The notes under the pieces were generated by a model, which saw nothing but the letters and a program-made list of their open reading frames with translations, ran no database searches and had not been told where the DNA came from. Shown here in pieces: positions 19,792 through 27,907 of a stretch of DNA of 64,000 nucleotides. The first letter of the stretch is position 1. The number at the start of each line of letters is the position of its first letter. This stretch comes from Rhizobiaceae bacterium (lineage in GTDB: Bacteria; Pseudomonadota; Alphaproteobacteria; Rhizobiales; Rhizobiaceae): NCBI GenBank assembly GCA_905339215.1, contig CAJPFN010000014.1:310001-374000 (forward strand), given 5' to 3'. The position numbers and the translations under genes were made by a program.

Positions 19792-20886
19792 ATGGTCGAC
19801 CGGACTGCATTCTGGAAGGCCGAGACGCGCACCCGCGCCTCGTCGCTGTTCCTCGGCGCGGCGCTCGTCCTGGTCGCGGTGGCGATCGCTGCGCCCGCCT
19901 TCGTCGGGCGTGGGGCGCTGCGCGACCTCTTCTTCATCCTCACCATGCTGGTGCTGGCGCAGAGCTGGAACCTGCTCGCCGGCTATGCCGGCCTCGTCTC
20001 CGTCGGCCAGCAGGCTTTCGTCGGCTTCGGCGCCTATGCCATGTTCGCCGCAGTCAGCCTGTGGGGCGTCGATCCAATTTCGGCGATCGTTCTGGCGGGC
20101 GTCGCGGCGGGGCTGCTGGCGCTGCCCACCGGCTTCTTCGTCTTCCGCCTGCAGGGCGCCTATTTCGCCATCGGCACCTGGGTGGTCGCGGAGGTCGTGC
20201 GGCTATCTCTGGCGCAATGGAAGGCGCTGGGCGGCGGCACCGGAACCTCGCTGCCTGCGGGCGCGACGCGCGATTTCGCCCCGGTGGCCTGGATTCAGGG
20301 CCTGTTCGGCGTGCGACCGGCCCATGCCGTCGACATCCTTACCTACTGGCTGGCGCTGGCGCTGGCGGTTGCTGCGATCGCCTTCATCTACCGCTTCCTG
20401 CTCACCCGCCAGGGGCTCGGTCTCGCCGCGATCCGCGACAACGAACTGGCGGCCGGTGCGCTTGGCGTCGATGCGCGCCGGCTGAAATGGGCGGTCTATG
20501 TCGCCACCGCCTTCATCACCGGCCTCACCGGCGCCCTGATCTATGTCCAGACGGCGCGCATCTCGCCAGACGCCGCCTTCTCGGTCGTCGACTGGACGGC
20601 CTACGTCATCTTCATCGTCGTCATCGGCGGCATCGGCACGATCGAGGGGCCGATCGTCGGCGTCATCCTGTTCTTCCTCCTGCAGAACGGGCTCTCGCAA
20701 TACGGCTCGTGGTACCTCCTGGTCCTCGGCCTGATCGCCATCCTGGTGATGCTGTTCGCGCCGCGCGGCCTGTGGGGCCTGTTCGCCGACCGCACCGGAA
20801 TCCAGCTCTTCCCCGTCCGCCGCACCCTGCGGCAGGCGGGGCCGAAACCGCAGACTTCAGATTCAAGGGGAGGGCCGCATGGCTGA
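19792..20886 (+). CDS. ABC transporter permease, LivM type
   Basis: Inner-membrane permease of 364 aa with a short cytoplasmic N-terminus and about nine to ten hydrophobic segments. The AQSWNLLAGYAGLVSVGQQAFVGFGAY region near residue 62 is diagnostic of LivM. The coupling loop IGGIGTIEGPIVGVILF is near the C-terminus. The gene lies 9 bases after the LivH-like gene, and its 3' end overlaps the flavin monooxygenase start by 8 bases, so transporter and catabolic genes are one transcription unit. Confidence 0.92.
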   Translation: MVDRTAFWKAETRTRASSLFLGAALVLVAVAIAAPAFVGRGALRDLFFILTMLVLAQSWNLLAGYAGLVSVGQQAFVGFGAYAMFAAVSLWGVDPISAIVLAGVAAGLLALPTGFFVFRLQGAYFAIGTWVVAEVVRLSLAQWKALGGGTGTSLPAGATRDFAPVAWIQGLFGVRPAHAVDILTYWLALALAVAAIAFIYRFLLTRQGLGLAAIRDNELAAGALGVDARRLKWAVYVATAFITGLTGALIYVQTARISPDAAFSVVDWTAYVIFIVVIGGIGTIEGPIVGVILFFLLQNGLSQYGSWYLLVLGLIAILVMLFAPRGLWGLFADRTGIQLFPVRRTLRQAGPKPQTSDSRGGPHG

Positions 20887-22633
20887 CATCACGACTGACG
20901 TTCTCATCATCGGCACCGGTCCGGCCGGTTCCGCCACCGCCGCGCTGCTCTCGACCTACGGGGTCGAGAACATGGTGGTGAACCGCTACCGCTGGCTCGC
21001 CAACACGCCGCGCGCGCACATCACCAATCAGCGCGCCATGGAAGTCATCCGCGACCTCGGCCGCGAGGTCGAGGACGAGGTCTACATCTACGGCACCGGC
21101 CAGGACCTGATGGGCGAGAATGTCTTCTGCACGTCGCTCGCCGGCGAGGAGATCGGGCGCCTGAAGACCTGGGGAACGCATCCGCTGTCGCGCGCCGAGC
21201 ACCAGCTCTCGTCGCCCTCGCTGATGAACGACTGCCCGCAGACCTACATGGAGCCGATCCTGTTCAAGACCGCCTGCTCGCGCGGCACGCAGGCGCGGAT
21301 GTCGACGGAATACGTCTCCCACGTGCAGGACGCCGACGGCGTCACCACCACCTGCCGTGACCGGCTGACCGGCAAGGATTTCACCGTCCGCTCGAAATAC
21401 CTGGTCGGCGCCGACGGCGGCAACTCGATGGTGGCGCAGCACATCGGCCTGCCCTTCGAGGGCAAGATGGGCGTGGCCGGCTCGATGAACATCATCTTCA
21501 AGGCAGACCTCACCCGCTACGTCGCCCACCGGCCTTCGGTGCTCTACTGGGTGCTGCAGCCCGGCTCCAATGTCGGCGGCATCGGCATGGGCCTCGTGCG
21601 CATGGTGCGCCCGTGGAACGAGTGGCTGATCAACTGGGGATACGACATCAACGAGGGTGTGGCGCATGTCGACAACGCCTATGCCGAGGGCGTCGCCCGC
21701 GATCTGATCGGCGATCCCGACATCGACATCGAAATCACTTCGGTCTCCACCTGGACCGTCAACAACTGCTACGCCGCCCGCGCCCACAAGGGACGGGTCT
21801 TCTGCATGGGCGACGCGATCCACCGCCATCCGCCGTCGAACGGGCTCGGCTCCAACACCTCGATCCAGGACAGCTTCAACCTCGCCTGGAAACTCGCCAT
21901 GGTCGTCAGGGGCCAGGCGGGTCCCGCCCTGCTCGATACCTATTCGGACGAGCGTGCGCCGGTGGCGAAGCAGATCGTCACGCGGGCCAACCAGTCGATC
22001 GAGGAATTCGGCCCGATCTTCGGCGCGCTCGGCCTGCTCGACTCGATCGACCCGGTGAAGATGCAGCAGAACATGGACGCGCGCTGCGACGACACCGGCG
22101 ACGCGGAGACGCAGCGCGAGGCGATCCGCAAGGCGATCGCCTTCAAGGTCTACGAATTCGACGCGCACGGCGTCGAGATGAACCAGCGCTACCGCTCCGA
22201 CGCGATCGTCACCGACGGCCAGCCGGAACCGGCCTTCGCCAAAGACGCCGAGCTGCACTACCAGCCGACGACGTGGCCGGGCGCCCGGCTACCGCATGTC
22301 TGGGTCTTCGGCGCGGACGGCCGCAAGGTCTCGACCCTCGACCTCGCCGGCAACGGCCGCTTTTCCATCCTGACCGGCATCGGCGGGCAGGGCTGGCTCG
22401 AAGCCGCCCGGACCGTCGGCGGAGAACTCGGCATCGACATCGCCTGCCACACGATCGGCCCGCGCCAGCAGTGGCAGGACTTCACCGGCGACTGGGCGCG
22501 GGCCAGCGAGGTGCGCGATTCCGGCGTCGTCCTCGTGCGGCCCGACCACCACGTCGCCTGGCGCGCCGAGGCGAAGGTGGCCGATCCGGCGGCGGAACTG
22601 CGCCGCGTCCTCAAGTCGATCCTGGCGAGGTGA
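20879..22633 (+). CDS. FAD-dependent aromatic hydroxylase, 2,4-dichlorophenol 6-monooxygenase (TfdB)-like
   Basis: Flavoprotein monooxygenase of 584 aa that uses NAD(P)H and O2 to hydroxylate a phenolic ring. The FAD dinucleotide motif is GTGPAGSATAALL (about residues 12-24), the DG motif is VGADGGNSM (around 179), and the FAD/ribityl GD motif is CMGDAIHRHPP (around 310). The thioredoxin-like C-terminal domain of phenol hydroxylases follows. Segments TPRAHITNQRAMEV and NGLGSNTSIQDSFNLAWKLA are characteristic of TfdB. In this operon the likely job is to convert a dihydroxybenzene such as resorcinol to hydroxyquinol; that substrate is inferred, not visible. Confidence 0.9.
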   Translation: MADITTDVLIIGTGPAGSATAALLSTYGVENMVVNRYRWLANTPRAHITNQRAMEVIRDLGREVEDEVYIYGTGQDLMGENVFCTSLAGEEIGRLKTWGTHPLSRAEHQLSSPSLMNDCPQTYMEPILFKTACSRGTQARMSTEYVSHVQDADGVTTTCRDRLTGKDFTVRSKYLVGADGGNSMVAQHIGLPFEGKMGVAGSMNIIFKADLTRYVAHRPSVLYWVLQPGSNVGGIGMGLVRMVRPWNEWLINWGYDINEGVAHVDNAYAEGVARDLIGDPDIDIEITSVSTWTVNNCYAARAHKGRVFCMGDAIHRHPPSNGLGSNTSIQDSFNLAWKLAMVVRGQAGPALLDTYSDERAPVAKQIVTRANQSIEEFGPIFGALGLLDSIDPVKMQQNMDARCDDTGDAETQREAIRKAIAFKVYEFDAHGVEMNQRYRSDAIVTDGQPEPAFAKDAELHYQPTTWPGARLPHVWVFGADGRKVSTLDLAGNGRFSILTGIGGQGWLEAARTVGGELGIDIACHTIGPRQQWQDFTGDWARASEVRDSGVVLVRPDHHVAWRAEAKVADPAAELRRVLKSILAR

Positions 22634-22638
22634 GCATC

Positions 22639-23526
22639 ATGAACGTCGAACAGGAGAAGGGCTTCTTCACCGAGGAGAACTCGGTCGAGGTCGTCACCAG
22701 CCGCAACGCCGCGGCGAAGAACGAGCGGCTGAAATTCGCCATGGAGGTGATCACCCGCAAGCTGCACGAGGCGGTGAAGGAGATCGAGCCGACGCAGGAC
22801 GAGTGGTTCGAGGCGATTCTGTTCCTCACCAACACCGGCCACATGTGCAACGAGTGGCGGCAGGAGTTCATCCTTCTGTCCGACGTGCTCGGCGTGTCGA
22901 TGCTGGTCGATGCGATCAACAACCGCAAACCGTCCGGCGCCTCGGAATCGACCGTGCTCGGGCCGTTCCACGTCGCCAACGCGCCGGAACTGCCGATGGG
23001 CGCCAACATCTGCCTCGACCACAAGGGCGAGGACATGGTGATCTCCGGCCGCATCCTCGATACCGACGGCAGACCGGTCGCCGACGCGGTGATCGACGTC
23101 TGGCAGGCGAACGACGAGGGCTTCTACGACGTGCAGCAGAAGGGCATCCAGCCCGACTTCAACCTGCGCGGCGTGTTCCGCACCGGCGCCGACGGCCGCT
23201 ACTGGTTCCGCGCCGTGAAGCCGAAGTTCTACCCGATCCCGGACGACGGGCCGGTGGGCAAGATGCTTCGCGCGCTCGGCCGCCACCCCTACCGCCCGGC
23301 GCACCTGCACTACATCATCAAAGCCGACGGCTTCGAGAGTCTGACCACCCACATCTTCGATCCCCACGATCCCTACATCAACTCCGATGCGGTGTTCGGC
23401 GTGAAGGAAAGCCTGCTCGCCGAATTTCGCACGGTCGACGACCCGGCGAGGGCGAAGGAACTCGGTTTCTCCGGCTGGTTCTGGGAAGTCGAGCACGACT
23501 TCGTTCTGGCGCGACAGGCGGCGTGA
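22639..23526 (+). CDS. Hydroxyquinol 1,2-dioxygenase
   Basis: Intradiol dioxygenase of 295 aa that opens hydroxyquinol to maleylacetate using Fe(III) and O2. All four ligands can be seen: Tyr in GFYDVQQ (about residue 163), Tyr in KFYPIPDDGP (about 198), and both His of RPAHLHY (about 221 and 223). The helical N-terminal domain (residues 1-100) is that of the hydroxyquinol branch. The gene starts 5 bases after the monooxygenase stop and is therefore coupled to it. It is the intact counterpart of the ligand-altered paralog at 14129. Confidence 0.93.
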   Translation: MNVEQEKGFFTEENSVEVVTSRNAAAKNERLKFAMEVITRKLHEAVKEIEPTQDEWFEAILFLTNTGHMCNEWRQEFILLSDVLGVSMLVDAINNRKPSGASESTVLGPFHVANAPELPMGANICLDHKGEDMVISGRILDTDGRPVADAVIDVWQANDEGFYDVQQKGIQPDFNLRGVFRTGADGRYWFRAVKPKFYPIPDDGPVGKMLRALGRHPYRPAHLHYIIKADGFESLTTHIFDPHDPYINSDAVFGVKESLLAEFRTVDDPARAKELGFSGWFWEVEHDFVLARQAA

Positions 23527-23550
23527 CAGGCGCGGAGCGGGGCGCTCCGC

Positions 23551-23661
23551 CGGCCGGGTTGCCCCGGTACGTCGTCGGGGGCCGTCTATCTTGCGTCCGA
23601 CGAATCGACCTATGTGACGGGCGCCGATCTTCGCGTCGACGGCGGCGCGCCGGCTCGGTGA
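23551..23661 (+). pseudogene. C-terminal remnant of an SDR dehydrogenase
   Basis: In one frame ending with TGA at 23659 the sequence reads AVYLASDESTYVTGADLRVDGG followed by APAR, in two blocks typical of the last 30 residues of a short-chain dehydrogenase. No catalytic domain and no start codon precede it; about eight less recognisable residues lead in directly after the dioxygenase gene. It is a relic of a deleted gene. Confidence 0.75.
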
Positions 23662-23674
23662 GGGAGAAAGTCGA

Positions 23675-23980
23675 ATGATCACGGAAGTCGCGACAGTCAA
23701 GGTGAAGCCGGGCTCGGAAGAGGATTTCGCGGCGGCGGTGCGGAAGGCCGCGGATGTGTTCCGCCGCGCCGAAGGTTGCCTCGGCTTCGGCCTCGTGCGC
23801 TGCATCGAGGATCCGGCGGAGTTCGACGTGGTCATCCGCTGGCGCACGCTTGAAGACCATACGGTCGGCTTCCGCAGCTCGCCGCTCTTCGCAGAATGGC
23901 GGGCGCTGGTCGGCCCGCATTTCGCCGAGCCGCCATCGGTCAAGCACTATTCCAACCGGTTCGAACCGATCGACTTCTGA
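23675..23980 (+). CDS. ABM-domain (YgiN-like) small monooxygenase family protein
   Basis: Small protein of 101 aa with the antibiotic-biosynthesis-monooxygenase ferredoxin-like fold: beta strand MITEVATVKVKPGSE, a helix through DFAAAVRKAADVF, CLGFGLVRCIEDPAEFDVVIRW, and a second helix ending FRSSPLFAEWRALV. Such dimeric proteins are quinol monooxygenases or accessory factors in aromatic degradation. It has a good GAGGGAGAA site at 23657-23665, roughly 10 bases before ATG. As the last gene of the hydroxyquinol operon it may detoxify quinones or assist ring oxidation; this is inferred. Confidence 0.85.
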   Translation: MITEVATVKVKPGSEEDFAAAVRKAADVFRRAEGCLGFGLVRCIEDPAEFDVVIRWRTLEDHTVGFRSSPLFAEWRALVGPHFAEPPSVKHYSNRFEPIDF

Positions 23981-24024
23981 CGTCTTCGCCGAACCGCGCT
24001 GGAGGATCGCCGGGGCCGGTGCTC

Positions 24025-24097
24025 GGTTGCCGACGATCGTGCGGCCATCGACGACGAGAGTGTGGCCGCTGGTGAAGGCGCCTGCCGCCGTGGCGGG
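24025..24097 (-). pseudogene. Possible second SDR C-terminal relic
   Basis: On the minus strand one frame reads AGAFTSGHTLVVDGRTIVGN, which resembles an SDR ending (TGHTLVVDGG plus RTIVGN) with one glycine lost. No other SDR motif is found around it. It lies downstream of the leftward sugar ABC operon in an otherwise empty 299-bp region, so it may be the eroded end of a former operon member. Confidence 0.4.
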
Positions 24098-24261
24098 ATT
24101 GCCGCAGTGGAAACGGAGCCAGTACGGTTCCCTCCAGGAGAGGATGACTGGTCGAACAACCGCGATAGCTGACGCCCCATCGGCAAAGTCAGTCCCATAT
24201 GCAGTGCGGCATGGGAGGACTGCGGCGCCCAATTGGAGCCGCAGCCCAGTTGTATGCGGAC

Positions 24262-24279
24262 GTTTCCGCGCGCGGAAAC
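24262..24279 (-). other. Palindrome directly after the permease stop codon
   Basis: A perfect 18-bp palindrome (7-bp stem GTTTCCG / CGGAAAC around CGCG) abuts the TAG of the last gene of the leftward ABC operon. There is no T-run. It probably marks or stabilises the transcript end. Confidence 0.45.
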
Positions 24280-25227
24280 CTACCCCGTCTTTCGTTTCGA
24301 GAACTGCCGGTCGGCGATGACGCCGAGCAGGATCACCGATCCCATGACCGCGAAATTGAGCGAGCTCGGGATGCCGAGCAGGTTGACCAGGTTCTGCAGC
24401 ACCTGAAGCAGAACGGTGCCCAGCACGACGCCGAGGATAGAACCCTCACCGCCCCTCAGGGAACATCCGCCGAGCACCGCGGCGGCGATCGCATAGAGTT
24501 CGTAGAAATTGCCGTGCGAGGAGGGGGAGATGGAGCGCGTGTACATGGCGATGAAGATCGCTGCGACCGCAGTGAGGCCGCAGCAGATGACGTAGGCGGC
24601 GATGACGACCCGGCCGGTGTTGATGCCGCTGTAGCGCGCCGCTTCCTCGTTCTTGCCAACCGCGAACAGATAGCGGCCGAATACCGAGCGATGCAGCACC
24701 AGACCCATGACGAGCGTGATCGCGAGGAAGGCGATCAGGCTGTGCGGAACACCGTAGAAGCGGCCGGCCGTCAGCCATTCGAGCACCGGGAAGGAAGCGC
24801 CGAAAGGAAATCCGGCGGTGGCGTCCTCGGTATAGTAGCGTGCGATGCCGCGATAGATCAGCAGGCCGCACAAGGTCACGACGAATGGCTGGAGGCCCAT
24901 CTTCGCGACGAGAAGTCCGTGCGCCATGCCGATCATGCAGCCGAGCACGAGAACCAGGACCACTGCCATGCCCGGCGCGAGCGCACCGCTGGAGACGAGG
25001 TCGACGAAGATGACGCCGAGGAGCGCGATGATCGAACCGACCGACAGTTCGATGCCGCCCGAGATGATGACGAAGGCCTGGGCGACGGCGAAGATGCCGA
25101 ACAGGCCGATCAGATTGGCCGTGTTGGAGAGGTTGATCGGCGACAGGAACCTCGGGTTGATGATCGCGACGACGGTGCCGACCACGAGGATGAGGATGAG
25201 AAGCCCGAGATCCTTGCGGCCGATCAT
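24280..25227 (-). CDS. Sugar ABC transporter permease, RbsC type
   Basis: Inner-membrane permease of 315 aa with about nine hydrophobic segments. The family block FVIISGGIELSVGSIIAL lies near residue 57 and the coupling-loop region LGGCSLRGGEGSILGVVLG around 252. I chose the ATG at 25227, 25 bases after the ATPase stop codon; longer upstream readings overlap the ATPase with Arg/Ser-rich shadow sequence. It works with the two-domain ATPase at 25253 and one of the two upstream binding proteins. The sugar is unknown. Confidence 0.92.
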   Translation of the reverse strand: MIGRKDLGLLILILVVGTVVAIINPRFLSPINLSNTANLIGLFGIFAVAQAFVIISGGIELSVGSIIALLGVIFVDLVSSGALAPGMAVVLVLVLGCMIGMAHGLLVAKMGLQPFVVTLCGLLIYRGIARYYTEDATAGFPFGASFPVLEWLTAGRFYGVPHSLIAFLAITLVMGLVLHRSVFGRYLFAVGKNEEAARYSGINTGRVVIAAYVICCGLTAVAAIFIAMYTRSISPSSHGNFYELYAIAAAVLGGCSLRGGEGSILGVVLGTVLLQVLQNLVNLLGIPSSLNFAVMGSVILLGVIADRQFSKRKTG

Positions 25228-25252
25228 GATTCGCGAAAACCTTTCGTTTGCC

Positions 25253-26794
25253 TCAAGCGGCAAGCCTGCCGACGGCGAGCGACATGATCGCCTGCTCGCT
25301 GAGCGCGCCGCGTTGGAGGAGCCCGGCGATGCGGCCCTCATGCATGACGGCGACGCGGTCGCTGACGCCGATGATTTCCTCCATGTCGGACGAGATCATC
25401 AGGATGCCGACTCCCTGGTCCGAGAGTTCGCGCATCAACCGGTAGATTTCGTTCTTGGCGCCGACGTCGATGCCGCGCGTCGGCTCGTCGAAGATCAGCA
25501 CACGCGGCCGCATCGAAAGCCACTTTGCCAGCACCACCTTCTGCTGATTGCCGCCCGATAGCGACCCCGCCCTGACAGTCATGGCCGGCGCGCGGATATC
25601 CAGCCTCTCGCGCTGGATACGCGCCTGCCGGTCCTCCGCTGCCGTGTCGATGATTCCGCGACGCGCGCTTTCGCCGAGATTGGCGAGCGTGATGTTGGAT
25701 CGGATGGGGAAGTCGAGGACAAGGCCGCAGCGCTTCCTGTCCTCCGGGACAAGATAAAGGCCGTGGGCGATCGTCGCGGCTGGCGAGGCAGGAGGAAGCG
25801 GCCTGCCATCGACGCGGATCTCGCCCGACAGCGGCGCGTCGAGGCCGAAGACGGTGCGCGCCAGTTCGGTGCGCCCCGAGCCGACGAGCCCCGCCAGCCC
25901 GACGATCTCGCCGCGGCGCAGGTCCAGGTCCACCGTCTGGTCGGGGCGGTAGGCAGTGCGGACCGCGGCCAGTTCGAGGATCGCATCGCCCGGCGGGCCT
26001 GCCGGGGCGCGATATACGGTCTTGAGATCGCGGCCGATCATGTGGCGGATCATCGTCTCGGCATGGATTTCGCCCCTGTCGAGCCGGGCGACGCATCGGC
26101 CGTCGCGCAGCACGACCACCCGGTCGGCGGCATGCCCGATCTCCGCGAGGCGATGGGTGATGAGGATGACGGAAACGCCGTCGGCCTTCAGCCGGGAGAT
26201 GGTCGCAAGCAGGCGTTCCGTCTCCGAGGAGGTGAGCGTCGACGTGGGTTCGTCCATGATGACGAGCCGCGCCTTCAGGGACAGCGCCTTGGCGATCTCG
26301 ACGAGCTGCCTCTGGGCGAGGGACAGCGCCGACAGCGGCGTGGCGGCGTCGAAGTCTGCGCCGAGTTGAGTGAGGAGCGGCTGAGCCCTTCGGTTGAGTT
26401 CGCGATCGTCGACGAAGCGGAGGAGGCCGCCCCTTAGGGGCTCGCGGCCGATGAAGATGTTGGCGCCGACGGTGAGGTTCTCGAACAGGTTGAGTTCCTG
26501 GTGGACGAAGGCGATGCCACCAGCCATCGACCGCGCGACCGTCAGGCCGGTCATGGGCTCGCCGTCGAGCACGATCACGCCGGCGCTCGGCGCGACCACG
26601 CCGCCGAGGATTTTCATCAACGTGGACTTGCCTGCGCCGTTTTCGCCGACAAGGCCGATGACTTCGCCGGGGCCGACCGAAAGGCTGACGTCGTCGAGGG
26701 CCCGCACCCCGGGAAAGGATTTCGATATGCCCGTCATCTCGAGAAAGGGAATCGGCATGATCGGTGCGGCACGCGCTTCATAAACTTCAGGCAT
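25253..26794 (-). CDS. Sugar ABC transporter ATPase, RbsA type
   Basis: Tandem-domain ATPase of 513 aa. First domain: Walker [10 protein letters not shown] (about residues 49-57), signature [15 protein letters not shown] and Walker B LVIMDEPTSTL. Second domain: signature [15 protein letters not shown] and Walker [17 protein letters not shown]; as usual for the family it lacks a canonical second Walker A (VGSGRTEL). An in-frame ATG at 26758, starting MPIPFLEMTG, is an equally possible start because neither has a strong ribosome site. It follows the binding-protein gene after a stem-loop. Confidence 0.93.
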   Translation of the reverse strand: MPEVYEARAAPIMPIPFLEMTGISKSFPGVRALDDVSLSVGPGEVIGLVGENGAGKSTLMKILGGVVAPSAGVIVLDGEPMTGLTVARSMAGGIAFVHQELNLFENLTVGANIFIGREPLRGGLLRFVDDRELNRRAQPLLTQLGADFDAATPLSALSLAQRQLVEIAKALSLKARLVIMDEPTSTLTSSETERLLATISRLKADGVSVILITHRLAEIGHAADRVVVLRDGRCVARLDRGEIHAETMIRHMIGRDLKTVYRAPAGPPGDAILELAAVRTAYRPDQTVDLDLRRGEIVGLAGLVGSGRTELARTVFGLDAPLSGEIRVDGRPLPPASPAATIAHGLYLVPEDRKRCGLVLDFPIRSNITLANLGESARRGIIDTAAEDRQARIQRERLDIRAPAMTVRAGSLSGGNQQKVVLAKWLSMRPRVLIFDEPTRGIDVGAKNEIYRLMRELSDQGVGILMISSDMEEIIGVSDRVAVMHEGRIAGLLQRGALSEQAIMSLAVGRLAA

Positions 26795-26801
26795 CGCCCG
26801 A

Positions 26802-26833
26802 GCAGGCCGGCGGGAGGTGTTCTGCCGGCCTGC
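26802..26833 (-). other. Stem-loop after binding-protein gene 1
   Basis: A perfect 10-bp inverted repeat (GCAGGCCGGC / GCCGGCCTGC) with a 12-base loop lies 12 bases after the stop codon of the binding protein and just before the ATPase gene. No T-run follows. Confidence 0.65.
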
Positions 26834-26845
26834 GGGCCCGAGGCT

Positions 26846-27796
26846 TCAGCCGCTGATCCTGTCCTTCAGCTCGGCCTCGAACGCGTCGACGTTGCTCTTG
26901 TCGATCATCTTGGTGGGGACGATTATCAACTCGTTCGCGGGAACGACCGACTTGTCTCCTTCGAGGTATTTCGCCATCAGCTTCATGCCCTGATAGCCCC
27001 ATTCATAGGGATCCTGGACGACCGTGCCGGCAATGGTGCCTTCCCTCACCCCGCCCAACGTGATCGGATCCTCGTCGAAGGCGACGACCGTGACCTGGCC
27101 GAGCTTGCCGGATTCCTTCAGAACCTCGTAGATGCGCGGCGGATTGTAGGAGTAGAAGCCGACCATGCAGTCGATGTCCGGATTCGCGGCAAGCGCGTCC
27201 TCGACATTGCGCTTGGCGCGGGTCATGTCGATGTCGTCGCCGCGCACGTCGATCAGCTCCACCTTGGAGCCGGCGATGACGGACTTCATGCCCTCGATGC
27301 GCTCGCGCGCGTTGTCGGCGCCGGGCAGCCCGACGAAGCCGATGCACTTGCCGCCGTCCGGCAGCGCCTTCAGCGCGATCTCGCCCGCCTGCTTGCCGGC
27401 GTCGGTGTTCGACGAGCCGATATAGGCGATGCGGTTCGTGTCCGGCGCGTCGGAGTCGGTCGTGAACAGCGGCACCTGGCCGCCGATACGATTGAGTGCG
27501 TCCGTCGAGGACTTTGGATCGACCGCGCTGACCATGATGGCGGAGACGCCGGCGGCGACCAGATCGTCCATCAGACGCTGCTGGACCGCGGCGGCGGCCT
27601 GCTCGGGATACTTGAATTGCAGGTCGTAGTTAGGCAACTCGCCCTGCGCCTTCTTCACGCCGGCTTCGGCGAGCTTCCAGAAGTCGGAGGCGCCGTTGAC
27701 GACGAAGGCGAGCGCCTTCTTTTCCTGTGCGAGGCTGGTGGATGCCGTCAGCGCGGCGACGAGCGTCAGGGCGACGGTCGAAATTCGCAATTTCAT
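26846..27796 (-). CDS. Periplasmic sugar-binding protein (Peripla_BP_4), copy 1
   Basis: Periplasmic binding protein of 316 aa with a clear signal peptide (MKLR, hydrophobic core, cleavage after about TSLAQ). The mature protein starts KALAFVVNGASDFWKLAEAGVKKA, the usual first strand-helix unit of RbsB/xylitol-type proteins, and contains TTDSDAPDTNRIAYIG and VVAFDEDPITLGGVREG hinge-region segments. AAGGAGAG lies 5 bases before ATG. It is the natural partner of the ATPase and permease directly downstream. Confidence 0.92.
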   Translation of the reverse strand: MKLRISTVALTLVAALTASTSLAQEKKALAFVVNGASDFWKLAEAGVKKAQGELPNYDLQFKYPEQAAAAVQQRLMDDLVAAGVSAIMVSAVDPKSSTDALNRIGGQVPLFTTDSDAPDTNRIAYIGSSNTDAGKQAGEIALKALPDGGKCIGFVGLPGADNARERIEGMKSVIAGSKVELIDVRGDDIDMTRAKRNVEDALAANPDIDCMVGFYSYNPPRIYEVLKESGKLGQVTVVAFDEDPITLGGVREGTIAGTVVQDPYEWGYQGMKLMAKYLEGDKSVVPANELIIVPTKMIDKSNVDAFEAELKDRISG

Positions 27797-27873
27797 GTCA
27801 CTCTCCTTCGTTTCGGTCAGACAAGAACAGCCGCCCCGCGTCGCGTATGCGGCGCAGCTGCCGGTCGATGGAT

Positions 27874-27898
27874 GCCGCCAGGCAGGTTGCCTGGCGGC
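27874..27898 (-). other. Stem-loop after binding-protein gene 2
   Basis: A perfect 11-bp inverted repeat (GCCGCCAGGCA / TGCCTGGCGGC) with a 3-base loop starts 9 bases after the stop of the second binding-protein gene. No T-run follows. It is the strongest of the binding-protein-linked hairpins in this window. Confidence 0.7.
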
Positions 27899-27907
27899 GG
27901 AGGGGGA

